A DNA stretch of 64,000 nucleotides from Chromatiaceae bacterium (GTDB taxonomy: Bacteria; Pseudomonadota; Gammaproteobacteria; Chromatiales; Chromatiaceae): assembly GCA_016714645.1 (NCBI GenBank), contig JADKCI010000001.1, positions 992,001 through 1,056,000 of the forward strand, in the 5' to 3' direction. A model generated the notes under the pieces. It saw only the letters and a program-made list of their open reading frames with translations. It was not told where the DNA came from and did no database searches. The position numbers and the translations under genes are program-made. Within the stretch, counting starts at the first letter, position 1. Every line of letters starts with the position of its first letter. This document shows positions 24,415 through 32,751 of the stretch, one piece after another.

Positions 24415-25671
24415 TTACGTGCCACAGGCGGATTGAGCCCCAGGCGGTTCCTGCGCATAGAGGGTCAAACACAACTCCAGATCGCCGATGGCTTCGTACA
24501 GGGGTTGTTTCCCCGACAGTTTCTCGCTTTCGCGCAAAATCATCTCCACCCCAAACCCTCGGCGATCCATCAGATAACTCTTGCCCAAGGTAGGATCATC
24601 GACCGGGTAATAGCGAGAAAAGAGGCTCGCCAGAATGTCGTTGCGCGACACCGATAATTTGCTCATCGATTCCAGAGACAGGGTATTGGGCAAGGCCCCG
24701 GGCGAATGAATCTCCAGCCGGTCGGCAAACATAAATAACCGAATCCTCTGGGAATACAGGGAATAATCCCGATGCGCCACCGCATTGACGATGGCTTCGA
24801 AGACGGCGTCCAGGTGATATTGCGGGTAATCGACCCGTCCAAATTGCTTACGGGCCGCCGTTTGCATGTTGCGGCGCACAAAATGGAAGGCATCAATAAT
24901 CTGTCGATCCAGTGGCCCCTGAATGTCCAATGCATCGATCTGGTCGTTGGGATCGAGACGAACGCCCGCATGGGCGACCGCGATGATTTCGCTATTGCGC
25001 AACCAGCGCGCCGGATTAAGGCTGCACAGCAGCACCCCGGCCACGGTGGGAATCGGCTCGTCGTCGCGCAGGCTCACGAGATGCAGTCGCCCAAGCTGGG
25101 TCACGGCATCGCCCTGGTCGGCCTTAATGAATCGCCGGAGCAGTAACCCGTCCAGATCGTCAAAATGGCAATCCGGTACCTCCTGCTCCTCGAAGCGAAT
25201 GATCCGGGTCTGACTGCGTTGCTGAAACAGCCGCGCCAGGGCGTCAGGCGGCAATTCGCGTTTGGCGTGACCTACCCGGCGAAAATAGCCATGCGCACTT
25301 TGATGCACCCAGAGGCTTTGCGGCACCTCCACCAGGATTACCGCTTGCAACACCCCTTGCGCGTCGGGTAGCTCAAGATGGCGTGTCACCACATCCAGGG
25401 GTGGTTTGACGCGGTCGTTACAAATGGCCGTCAGCCAAGCCTCCACTCGATCAAGCTGCGCCGTGGCAATGCCACTGATCTCGCGGCTCTTGTCATCGAC
25501 GCCCAGAATCAAGAGCCCACCCTTGGCATTCGCCAGCGCCGCCAGCTCATCCGATAGCCCGTCGGGATGGGGCTCGATGGTTTTTCCATCGTCGCGCACC
25601 AGCAGTTTTTTCAACTCTAGGGTGGAGTCTTCACCGAGCCGGATCCGTTGTTGCAACTGATCGATATTCAT
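24415..25671 (-). CDS. AlbA_2 (Schlafen-like) + GHKL ATPase protein, probable transcriptional regulator
   Basis: 418 residues. N-terminal AlbA_2/Schlafen-like domain (about 10-150): ESTLELKK-type start EDSTLELKKLL, LSDELAALANAKGGLLILGV, and GYFRRVGHAKREL. The ATP-binding half has N box EAIVNAVAHRDYS (near 290), ADRLEIHSPGALPNTLS and a GFGVEMI segment. A distant relative of the gene at 8898-10442, which has DUF4062 instead of AlbA_2. Such proteins are widespread in mobile or defence-linked regions; function is not established. Appears complete and alone. Confidence 0.82.
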   Translation of the reverse strand: MNIDQLQQRIRLGEDSTLELKKLLVRDDGKTIEPHPDGLSDELAALANAKGGLLILGVDDKSREISGIATAQLDRVEAWLTAICNDRVKPPLDVVTRHLELPDAQGVLQAVILVEVPQSLWVHQSAHGYFRRVGHAKRELPPDALARLFQQRSQTRIIRFEEQEVPDCHFDDLDGLLLRRFIKADQGDAVTQLGRLHLVSLRDDEPIPTVAGVLLCSLNPARWLRNSEIIAVAHAGVRLDPNDQIDALDIQGPLDRQIIDAFHFVRRNMQTAARKQFGRVDYPQYHLDAVFEAIVNAVAHRDYSLYSQRIRLFMFADRLEIHSPGALPNTLSLESMSKLSVSRNDILASLFSRYYPVDDPTLGKSYLMDRRGFGVEMILRESEKLSGKQPLYEAIGDLELCLTLYAQEPPGAQSACGT

Positions 25672-25857
25672 GTAAGTGGCCCGCGGTACCTTGCCTTTAC
25701 CCTGATGAACCCATTTTCCTTCATTACGGGGGCATCGACCAGCGCCCTGTTCTGGTGGTGTTTCTCCACCTCAAGGGCGATGTGGGGCTGGTCAAAACTC
25801 ACGGCGACCTGGGCCGTAAAACTGTTGGCTGGCCCTGTCGGCCTGGTGCCCTGCATC
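25672..25857. other. short intergenic stretch with an unexplained minus-strand frame
   Basis: A minus-strand frame in a different register from nikR reads plausible protein (VSFDQPHIALEVEKHHQNRA) and ends at 25668, but it has no start of its own and no recognised family. It may be the tail of a lost gene behind nikR. Confidence 0.3.
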
Positions 25858-26400
25858 CTAGGCCTTGCCCTGGCCGGGGCTATGCGAGTGGCTGTGCGAA
25901 TGAGTGAAGCTGGAGGTATGGCTGGAGGTATGGGCATGGCTATGTGAATGGCCCTGGTCGCGCGCCTGGCCGGCGACCGTCGTCTCGCCATCCCCAGTGG
26001 TGGTGGTCACCAGCTTGCCATGTTTCACCCCCTTGGTGCCGAGCAGGGTGTGGGCAATGGCCCGGATCCTGGCGTTGGCGCCGCGCAGCACGATGACCTC
26101 GAGACAATAGCGGGCGTCCAGGTGGACATGCACCGTGGACACGATCTCGTGGATGTATTGGTGCTGGATAGCGTTCAGTTTGTCCGAGAGATCGGACTCG
26201 TGATGGTCGAACACCATGGTGATGGTGCCCGCGATCTCGGCATCCGGGTCCGCGACCGCCTGTTCGACCAGGGCCTCCCGGACCAGGTCGCGGACCGCCT
26301 CGGAACGGTTGGCCTTGGTGCCGCGCCGGGCGACCAGGTCGTCGAAGCGTGCGAGCAGGTCCGCCTCCATGGTGATGCTGAAACGTACCAGTTCTTCCAA
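25858..26400 (-). CDS. nikR: nickel-responsive transcriptional regulator NikR with His-rich tail
   Basis: 180 residues. A ribbon-helix-helix DNA-binding start (VRFSITMEADLLARFDDLVA) is followed by the tetramer metal domain with the full ligand set: H80, H91, H93 and C99 (QHQYIHEIVSTVHVHLDARYC, same spacing as E. coli H76/H87/H89/C95). The tail (about 148-177) alternates His and Ser and probably buffers nickel. With nickel bound it represses nickel uptake genes. It lies 4 nt behind a decayed nikM/cbiM gene, and a NikR-type operator is at 26782-26809. Nickel matters here for the urease and hydrogenase in the same window. Confidence 0.94.
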   Translation of the reverse strand: MEELVRFSITMEADLLARFDDLVARRGTKANRSEAVRDLVREALVEQAVADPDAEIAGTITMVFDHHESDLSDKLNAIQHQYIHEIVSTVHVHLDARYCLEVIVLRGANARIRAIAHTLLGTKGVKHGKLVTTTTGDGETTVAGQARDQGHSHSHAHTSSHTSSFTHSHSHSHSPGQGKA

Positions 26401-26404
26401 TTTT

Positions 26405-26724
26405 TCACTCCGTCGTTGTCAGTCCAGGTTGCGGTCCGGCCTGTCGGCGCCGGCGGATGACGACGGCAACGAGGAGGGCGCCCACGATGGTTAGTCCGAC
26501 CAGGCCGGCGAGGGCGCCCCTGGCGAAGTGACCGGAGGTACCCGCCTGGATAGGGAAGTTGAGCATTTGCAGGGCGAAAATAAGGGCGCCCAAGACCGCC
26601 ATCAGGACCACCTTACGGTCGTCCAGGCGCCGGCGGACCCAGGCGACGGCGTAGGCGACCGTCGGGATCGAGACCAGGCCCGCCAGGCCAATGACGGGGA
26701 TTGAGCATGCCTTCCGGGATGTGC
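26405..26724 (-). pseudogene. decayed NikM/CbiM nickel-cobalt transporter component
   Basis: The true start encodes MHIPEGMLNP (ATG 26724), the conserved opening of CbiM/NikM, whose N-terminus binds the metal. One extra C (cccc for ccc, near 26700) then shifts the frame. The next frame continues the family sequence VIGLAGLVSIPTVAYAVAWV, LMAVLGALIFALQMLNFPIQ and GTSGHF. After about 75 residues it jumps to a last membrane helix (LVGLTIVGALLVAVVIRRRR), so most of the usual >200 residues is missing. It was probably once the nickel importer regulated by NikR. No ECF ATPase or NikL/NikQ genes follow. Confidence 0.82.
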
Positions 26725-26781
26725 ATCTTTCCTCACTACAGGGATCAGGGCGGTCGCCGGGACCCTGGAGGCGCCGCACCC

Positions 26782-26809
26782 GTGTTACCAATGGGAAAAA
26801 TGATAACAC
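26782..26809. promoter_or_regulatory. candidate NikR operator
   Basis: GTGTTAC-N14-ATAACAC, an inverted repeat lying 57 nt upstream of the nikM start and reading toward nikR. It matches, with one mismatch, the GTGTTAC-N13/14-GTAACAC preference I recall for Geobacter NikR, rather than the E. coli GTATGA-N16-TCATAC site. Position and symmetry fit autoregulation of the nikM-nikR operon. Confidence 0.65.
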
Positions 26810-26890
26810 CGGGGGAGAGCCCCCGCCAAATTTCTGTCCTGCCTATGAAGCTACCCAGAGCCGCAGACGCCTTGGTCCTGAGCAGGAGGG

Positions 26891-26984
26891 CCGGGTGGCG
26901 GCGGGCGGGGGTGTCGACAGCAGGGATGCTGTCGCCAAGCCTACAGGGATGTATTCACGGCGTCCCCCGCCCGCCGTCACCCGG
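26891..26984. repeat. large GC-rich palindromic repeat (REP-like)
   Basis: 21-nt arms (ccgggtggcggcgggcggggg at 26891-26911 and its complement at 26964-26984) with one G:U-type mismatch. The 52-nt loop contains a second hairpin (gacagca-ggga-tgctgtc) and gtattcacggcgtc. Similar sequence is scattered through many gammaproteobacterial genomes. In the gap between the NikR operator and shp. Confidence 0.85.
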
Positions 26985-27078
26985 CCCGGGAGACCGAGAA
27001 CCGCGATCACGATAAGCCCGCCTTAAGGTTGACCTGGCAAACTTTGCCCCACTGATCCACGCCACGGAGATTCCCAAC

Positions 27079-27495
27079 ATGAGAACCGCCCCTTTTCCGA
27101 TCCTGGCCCTGTTAGTGGCCCCCTTCATGGCGAGTGTCCAGGCCGCCACCCCCGCCGACCTGATCAAGGGCTACAGTGCCGAGGCCAGGAGCCAACAGGC
27201 GGGCTTCACCCCCTCGGCCCAACGGGGAGCCGCCTTTTATGCACGCAAGTTCGGGGTTTCCGCCAAGATGCCTACCTGTACGAGTTGCCACACGGATGAC
27301 CCCGCCAAGGCAGGTCGCCATGTCGTCACCGACAAACCCATCAAGCCCCTGGCTCCCTCCGCCAATCCGGAGCGGTTCACCGACCTGGCCAAGGCGGATA
27401 AATGGTTTGGTCGCAACTGTAAGGAGGTGGTCGGTCGGGACTGCACGGCCGCCGAAAAGGCCGATTTCGTGGCCTTTCTGACCGGAGGACGCTGA
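27079..27495 (+). CDS. shp: SHP-type monoheme c-type cytochrome (DUF1924)
   Basis: 138 residues: signal peptide (cleavage near VQA-A), one heme site CTSCH at 67-71, and the DUF1924 pattern RGAAFYARKFGVSAKMP, KPIKPLAPSANPERF, KWFGRNCKEVVGRDCTAAEK. In SHP proteins heme iron is high-spin with an Asn ligand that opens to bind O2 or NO; ANPER is the likely region. The neighbouring diheme cytochrome and cytochrome b561 form its electron chain, as in other purple bacteria. Confidence 0.88.
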   Translation: MRTAPFPILALLVAPFMASVQAATPADLIKGYSAEARSQQAGFTPSAQRGAAFYARKFGVSAKMPTCTSCHTDDPAKAGRHVVTDKPIKPLAPSANPERFTDLAKADKWFGRNCKEVVGRDCTAAEKADFVAFLTGGR

Positions 27496-27496
27496 A

Positions 27497-27991
27497 ATGA
27501 AGACCCCTTATCTGGTCGCCGCCTGCCTGCTACTGCCCTTGGCCGCTCGGGCGGACAAGCTGGTGATCCCCGCCAACGCCCCACCCGCCTTTGAGGCGGA
27601 ATGCGGCGCCTGTCATCTGGCTTTCCCCCCCGCCCTGCTCGATGCCAGGGGCTGGCGTCAGGTCATGACCCAGCTTGACAACCATTATGGCGACAATGCC
27701 GACCTCGACGACAAGACTCGCCAGGCCATCGAGACCTTCCTGGTCCGGAACGCCGGTGGCGATAAAGTCAGCGGGGCGCCCCTGGCGAAGGGTGAGCCGC
27801 CGCGCCTGACCGCCACGCCCTGGTTCAAGCGCAAGCATCACGAGGTACCGGCCAAGGTCTGGCCAGACCCCAAGGTCAAGAGCCCCGCCAACTGCGCCGC
27901 CTGCCATACGCGCGCCGCCGCGGGCAGCTACCGCGAGCGGGAAATCGTCATGCCCGATGGCCGCCGCTGGGAGGAGAAGGAAGATGATTGA
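27497..27991 (+). CDS. diheme cytochrome c (DHC)
   Basis: 164 residues: signal peptide, heme sites CGACH (36-40) and CAACH (near 134-138). The first half has GWRQVMTQLDNHYGDNADLD, typical of DHC. It starts 1 nt after the shp stop. DHC passes electrons between the membrane cytochrome b561 and SHP. Confidence 0.9.
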   Translation: MKTPYLVAACLLLPLAARADKLVIPANAPPAFEAECGACHLAFPPALLDARGWRQVMTQLDNHYGDNADLDDKTRQAIETFLVRNAGGDKVSGAPLAKGEPPRLTATPWFKRKHHEVPAKVWPDPKVKSPANCAACHTRAAAGSYREREIVMPDGRRWEEKEDD

Positions 27992-28610
27992 CCGTCAACG
28001 GATCCTGGTCTGGGACTGGCCGGTGCGGGTCGGCCATTGGCTGCTGGTGGTGCTCTTCGCCCTGGCCTGGCTAACGGGCGACAGCGAGGAGTTGCGCCTG
28101 GTCCATGCCGCCTTGGGTGGGGCCTTGGTGGGTATCCTGCTGTTTCGCGTGCTGTGGGGCCTGATTGGCAGCTACCATGCCCGCTTTTCAAGCTTCGTGC
28201 GCGGGCGGCAAGCGGTATGGGGCTATGTTACCAGCCTGCTGGGCCGTCACTCTGGGAGTCAGGAACCGGCGTATGCGGGTCACAATGCCGCTGCTGGCTG
28301 GGCCATCCTCGCCTTACTGGGGCTGGGGCTCCTGACGGGGATTACCGGCTGGGTCGCCTATCAGGGGGAGGCCTGGGAGGGGCTGGGAGAGGTTCATGAG
28401 CTGCTGGCCTCGGCCATGCTGGGGGTCGCCTTGTTCCATGTCGCTGGCGTCTTGGTGAGTAGTCTGACGCATGGTGAAAATCTGACGTGGGCCATGTTCA
28501 GCGGCCATAAGCTCGGCCGTCCCGGCGAGGCCATTGCCAATGCCCAGCCGCTCGCGGTACTCATGCTGCTGGCCTGGGTTGCCGCTTGCGCCTGGTGGTT
28601 CACCCTTTAG
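27984..28610 (+). CDS. membrane cytochrome b561-family protein
   Basis: 208 residues from ATG 27984 (8-nt overlap with dhc). Four membrane helices with conserved heme-ligand histidines: VWDWPVRVGHWLLVV, RLVHAALGG, GHNAAAGWAIL and EVHELLASAML / LFHVAGVLV. It takes electrons from the quinone pool and feeds the cytochromes above. The last gene of the set before a two-component system. Confidence 0.9.
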   Translation: MIDRQRILVWDWPVRVGHWLLVVLFALAWLTGDSEELRLVHAALGGALVGILLFRVLWGLIGSYHARFSSFVRGRQAVWGYVTSLLGRHSGSQEPAYAGHNAAAGWAILALLGLGLLTGITGWVAYQGEAWEGLGEVHELLASAMLGVALFHVAGVLVSSLTHGENLTWAMFSGHKLGRPGEAIANAQPLAVLMLLAWVAACAWWFTL

Positions 28611-28631
28611 TCCGCTTGGTCAGGAATCCCC

Positions 28632-29291
28632 ATGCGCATCCTCCTGGTTGAAGATGATCCTCCCCTGGGCGATGGCCTCAGCATCGGCCTGCGTCAGGCA
28701 GGTCATGCGGTGGATTGGGTGCGGGACGGCGAGGCGGCGGATCTGGCCCTCAAGACCGAGGAGTTTGATCTCCTGGTGCTGGATCTGGGCCTGCCACGCC
28801 TGGCGGGCATGGAGGTCCTGCGGCGGTTGCGGGGGCGGGGCCAGGCCCTGCCGGTGCTGATCCTGACCGCGCGCGATGCCACCCATGACAAGGTCCAGGC
28901 CCTGGATGCCGGTGCCGACGACTACCTGGTCAAACCCTTCGATCTCGACGAGGTGGCGGCCCGCGTGCGGGCCCTGGCCCGGCGCTCGGCCGGTCATGCC
29001 GCGCCCCTGTTGCGCCTCGGCGACCTGGAAATCGACCCGGCGGCCCGGGTGGCGCGCCTGGAGGAGGTCCCGGTGGAGTTGTCGGGACGGGAGTTCGCGC
29101 TTCTGCTGGCGCTGGCGGAAAACGCGGGCCGGGCCATGACCCGCGCCCAACTCGAAGGCGCCGTGTACGGCTGGCAGGACGAGCCGGGCAGCAACGCCAT
29201 CGAGGTTCATGTGCATCACCTGCGCCGCAAGCTCGGCGTCGAGCGGATCCGCACCCTGCGCGGTATCGGCTACCTGATACCCAAGCCATGA
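28632..29291 (+). CDS. OmpR-family response regulator (QseB/PmrA-type)
   Basis: 219 residues. Receiver domain 1-115 with acidic pocket (VEDDPP), phospho-acceptor Asp in LLVLDLGLP (near 51), and Lys in DYLVKPFDLDE. The winged-helix DNA-binding domain follows (about 130-215; HVHHLRRKLGVERIRTLRGI). The kinase gene overlaps by 4 nt. The pair sits directly behind the SHP cytochromes, as in related bacteria, so it probably controls them, perhaps with NO or O2 as signal; that last point is inference. Confidence 0.92.
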   Translation: MRILLVEDDPPLGDGLSIGLRQAGHAVDWVRDGEAADLALKTEEFDLLVLDLGLPRLAGMEVLRRLRGRGQALPVLILTARDATHDKVQALDAGADDYLVKPFDLDEVAARVRALARRSAGHAAPLLRLGDLEIDPAARVARLEEVPVELSGREFALLLALAENAGRAMTRAQLEGAVYGWQDEPGSNAIEVHVHHLRRKLGVERIRTLRGIGYLIPKP

Positions 29292-30664
29292 CCCAGGAGA
29301 AGGCTACGTCCACCACCCGTTGGTTCTCCCTGCGCCGGCGCCTCCTGGCGCTCCTGCTCGGGGGCGTTACCCTGGGCTGGGTCGCGTCCCTGGCCCTGTC
29401 CTACCATGACGCCCACCACGAGATTGATGAGATCTTCGACGCTAACCTGGTCCAGGTTGGCCAGATGCTCCTGGCCCTGGCCAGCGAATATGACGATGAC
29501 GACGACATCGCCCGTCTGCCCGCCGATGTTCATAAGTACCAGAAAAAAATCGTATTCCAACTTTGGACCCGGGATGGCTACCTGCTCTTGAGGTCGCGGC
29601 ATGCCCCCACGGAGCCCCTGACCCAGGAGGATGGCTTTTCCGAGGCCATCGGCGCCGACCAGGCGCGCTGGCGTTATTACAACCAATGGGACGCGGAGCG
29701 GAGTTTGCGGGCGGTGGTGGGCGAGAATCACGAGGTGCGCCAGGAATTGGCTGGCAACATCGCCAGCCGCCTGCTCGTCTCCGCCCTCCTCGGTCTGCCC
29801 CTGCTGGCGGCCTGGATCTGGTTTGCCACCCGCCGCGCCCTGGCCCCCATCGATGCCATCGCCGACCAGGTTGGACGGCGCGAACCCCAGCACCTGGGGC
29901 CCTTGACACCCTCTACGGCGCCCACGGAGATCCGCCCCCTGCTCGGGGCCCTCAACGGCCTGCTCGCTCGCGTTGACCAGGCTCTGGAAAGCGAGCGTCG
30001 CTTCACTGCCGATGCCGCTCATGAACTGCGCACCCCCCTGGCCGCCCTCGGGGTGCAGGCCAGCGTCGCCGCGCGGGCCCGGGACAGTGCCGAACGCGAT
30101 CATGCCCTGGCCCAAATCGCGGCGGGGACCAAACGCGCCAGCCACCTGGTTGAACAACTCCTGACCCTCGCTCGCCTTGATCCCAACCTGGGAATCACCC
30201 AGTGCGCCGTTCGCCTGGATGAATTGGCCGCCGAGGTCTGCGCCGACCAGGCCGGCGCCGCTCTGGCCAAGGGGATACAACTCGAACTGGATGCCGGGGC
30301 GGAGGCCTGGGTCAGGGGTAATGCCGACCTGTTGCGCATCCTGCTGCGCAATCTGGTGGACAACGCCTTGCGCTACAGCCCGGCCGGGGGGCAGGTCCTG
30401 ATCACCCTGGTGATGGCCGCGGGCAAGGCCCACCTTGGCGTCAGTGACAATGGCCCTGGCATACCCAATGCCCAGCGGGGTCGGGCCTGGGAGCGCTTCC
30501 ATAGGCTGGTGGGGCAGGAAATTGAAGGGAGCGGGCTCGGCCTCTCCATCGTTGCGCGCATCGCCGAGCAGCATGGTGCCTGTCTGGAATTGGGCGATGG
30601 CCTGGAGAACGACACGGGGGGAAGGGGTTTGCGAGTTGGGGTTGTCTTCGACGCAGCTCCATAA
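29288..30664 (+). CDS. sensor histidine kinase partner (QseC-like)
   Basis: 458 residues. Two membrane helices (about 20-40 and 165-185) flank a periplasmic sensor domain. HAMP linker follows (PIDAIADQVGRRE), then DHp with the phospho-His in AAHELRTPLAAL (near 244), N box NLVDNALRYSP, G1 DNGPGIP and G2 GSGLGLSIV. All kinase motifs are present. Overlaps the regulator gene by 4 nt and closes the operon. Confidence 0.92.
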   Translation: MTQEKATSTTRWFSLRRRLLALLLGGVTLGWVASLALSYHDAHHEIDEIFDANLVQVGQMLLALASEYDDDDDIARLPADVHKYQKKIVFQLWTRDGYLLLRSRHAPTEPLTQEDGFSEAIGADQARWRYYNQWDAERSLRAVVGENHEVRQELAGNIASRLLVSALLGLPLLAAWIWFATRRALAPIDAIADQVGRREPQHLGPLTPSTAPTEIRPLLGALNGLLARVDQALESERRFTADAAHELRTPLAALGVQASVAARARDSAERDHALAQIAAGTKRASHLVEQLLTLARLDPNLGITQCAVRLDELAAEVCADQAGAALAKGIQLELDAGAEAWVRGNADLLRILLRNLVDNALRYSPAGGQVLITLVMAAGKAHLGVSDNGPGIPNAQRGRAWERFHRLVGQEIEGSGLGLSIVARIAEQHGACLELGDGLENDTGGRGLRVGVVFDAAP

Positions 30665-30812
30665 AGATTGAATTTCCATAGGTGAATATATCCCTGGGTT
30701 TTGTCTTTAGCTGTGGAGTACCGGACGATTGCATAGACCCGAAACGTTGTGCATTGTTTGTCAGCCGTGACGTCATGCGCGGCCTGATGGACGAACTCCG
30801 GGGCGAATCGGC

Positions 30813-30945
30813 ATGAACATCCGCCTGCACAAAAATGCCACGACCACACCGGTCCGTCGGGCGTACATCCAACTTTACCCTTGTCGGTGGCGGCGCTGGC
30901 AATCGAACTGGGCGTCACGGAAGACACCATTCCATTCGGCGCTGG
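30813..30945 (+). pseudogene. N-terminal relic of an IS481-like transposase
   Basis: ATG 30813 opens MNIRLHKNATTTPVRRAYIQ, a typical transposase start. After a frame change the helix-turn-helix part SVAALAIELGVTEDTI appears (30881 on), then the sequence is cut off. About 45 codons remain. The stretch 30665-30812, between the kinase and this relic, holds nothing recognisable. Confidence 0.65.
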
Positions 30946-31115
30946 AAGGACCCCAGGCGTCAGGATAGAAGTCGCCTCTCCTGGGAGGGGGAGGATTTGT
31001 GTGAGGATGGGGCATCACCGATTCGGTGCCTCGCGCCCGCAGGGGGCAGCCGGGAAGGAGCCCGTAGATACCGTCTTCTTCGTCAAGCGCTGGCGACTGG
31101 GTTTGGTGTAAGCAG

Positions 31116-31260
31116 ATGCTGGAGCGCCTCGCCCTCGCCCCCGCTGCCGTGGCCCCGACGGTGGTGCTCGATGCCGGCATCGCCACCGAGGCCAACCTCA
31201 CCTGGCTCAAGAACCAGGGCTACCCCAAGAACGGGGGGCTTGGCCTGAAGAACACCGCGC
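31116..31260 (+). pseudogene. transposase fragment (IS1634/IS4-like DDE core)
   Basis: The frame from 31116 reads MLERLALAPAAVAPTVVLDA, then GIATEANLTWLKNQGY, the region holding the second catalytic Asp of IS1634-type transposases. Beyond NQGY the sequence is unrelated. No ends or terminal repeats found. Confidence 0.6.
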
Positions 31261-31461
31261 AGGCGCTCAGCCCCGCATCGACCCGCGTGTACCGGGTGTT
31301 CTTGCCCCCAGCGCCGGTCGGTGAAGCCCTCGAAGGTTCAGCGCAGTCGCTGAGTGAGGTCGTCCAAGGTCAGAACAAAGGGGCCAAAGGGGACCCTCAT
31401 TAGGGGGCTTCCGGTAGCGATGCTCTGAACACCTTAACGGGCTACTGCCAAAATGAGAACT

Positions 31462-31929
31462 GCTGCTCAGCAGGGCATGGCCCTTGGGATTATCATCGCA
31501 ACCCTGTTGGGGCGTGCAACGCCGGAAATGGGCGCTTTCGGCCTGGCAGGTACCATCGATGGCCCGCACCGGGCGATCTCCCAGACCCGGTATGCCGGCC
31601 AGCCGATCGGGCAGCACCGCGTTGGCCTGCTTGACCAAGGCCGGCACCACGTCGCGTAAGACCACCTGCCGGGTCGGTGCCGCCAGGGCAGCGGACCAGG
31701 TCGAGCGGGCCAGTGGCCCCGGCGCCGCGGTCTCTGGGTCCAGATGGAGCAAGGTTTGCACCTGTTCGCGCAGGTTCGGCATCCCCTGCACTTGCCGGAG
31801 AACCCCCAGGGCGATGAAATCCGCCATAGTCAGGCTGCGGCCCGCCGCCGCATGGCGCACCCGCGCAATGGCCCGCGTGACGGGATGGAGGAGGTCGGCC
31901 AGGACGGTATGGTCAGTGAGACGATGCAT
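31462..31929 (-). pseudogene. 5' part of an IS4-like transposase
   Basis: About 156 codons from ATG 31929: MHRLTDHTVLADLLHPVTRA, then NLREQVQTLLHL, and the first catalytic Asp in VRAIDGTCQAESAHFRRC, ending at KGHALLSS where the family sequence stops. The remaining frame down to 31267 is unrelated. Truncated; cannot transpose by itself. Confidence 0.7.
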
Positions 31930-32230
31930 GAGGTTCTTGAGACGATCGAACAGGATTTTTTCCGTATCTTACTGTTTTACAACATATAATTCGAGCCTGT
32001 CGCGACCCCCTTGTCAAGTCATTTTTTGCCCCAGTGAAAATAATGGGGTGTTCAGGGGGGCTGCAGCCGCCCCGTGGGTGGGTGGAAAAAATCCCTCATA
32101 TCGTTTAGGCGTCGTCTCGGCACCACCAAAGCCCTCGGGCAAGATATTTTGGGGCTGCCGGGAGGGGTGAACCAGACACCGTTGTCTGGCTTTACAGGTG
32201 ATTCATGCGTGGTTATCAGGTGGAGATCTT
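31930..32230. other. leader region upstream of the hydrogenase genes
   Basis: No gene. Contains a perfect 7-bp hairpin (ccagaca-ccgt-tgtctgg, 32172-32189) 41 nt before the HupH-like start, which could act in the leader of the hydrogenase transcript. The left part belongs to the decayed insertion sequences. No NifA/sigma-54-type promoter found. Confidence 0.5.
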
Positions 32231-32653
32231 ATGAATCAGACGGGCGAAATCCCAGTGCGTCTTGGGCGTAACCAGGGTCAGGCTATCAATCAAGCCATGG
32301 TCAGTAAGATTCTGAATCAACTAAAGGAATTGCTTATACGTTTCCTTGAGTCGGGAGAATCGGGTGTCGTCGATATGCGGTTAATGCCAAGGATGAATGC
32401 GGCTACCTACAAGCATATCAAGGATATTCTCTCCAATGGAGAAGTAACCGCCTTGATCGAAGCAGAGGTAAATGTCGAGATCAGGGAAACCCAATACGCC
32501 GGGGTTTGGTGGCTGACCCACCATAACGAACAGGGTGGAATCGTTACCGAGCTGATTGAAGTATCGAGGATTCCGGGAATATTGGCATCTCATGTCTCGG
32601 ATATGCATGCCGGCTTGAAACGGCTTGAACAAGCGGTGGCAATCTCGCACTAA
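32231..32653 (+). CDS. HupH-C-domain protein, hydrogenase maturation factor
   Basis: 140 residues from ATG 32231 (GGAG 8 nt upstream); the longer frame from 32198 lacks an RBS. It is nearly all HupH C-terminal domain: ILNQLKELLIRFLESGESGV, then VDMRLMPRMN, GEVTALIEAEVNVEIRET, QYAGVWWLTHH and ELIEVSRIPGIL. HupH-type proteins help assemble the small subunit's Fe-S clusters. Full HupH is about twice as long, so this is a single-domain version. It lies 98 nt ahead of the hydrogenase small subunit. Confidence 0.83.
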   Translation: MNQTGEIPVRLGRNQGQAINQAMVSKILNQLKELLIRFLESGESGVVDMRLMPRMNAATYKHIKDILSNGEVTALIEAEVNVEIRETQYAGVWWLTHHNEQGGIVTELIEVSRIPGILASHVSDMHAGLKRLEQAVAISH

Positions 32654-32751
32654 AAGAAGCCTACTCCTGAGCTAGGTCATCCTAAATCATTAAGGTATCT
32701 AGGCGGGCGTCCGCCACACATTTTCTGACTGAACGATGAGGGGAAACCATC

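Noticed and set aside
31010..31036. Second copy of caccgattcggtgcc as an NtrC site near the hydrogenase genes
   Set aside because: The outer bases of the left half differ (atcacc), it lies in transposase debris 1.2 kb from any start, and no sigma-54 promoter follows.
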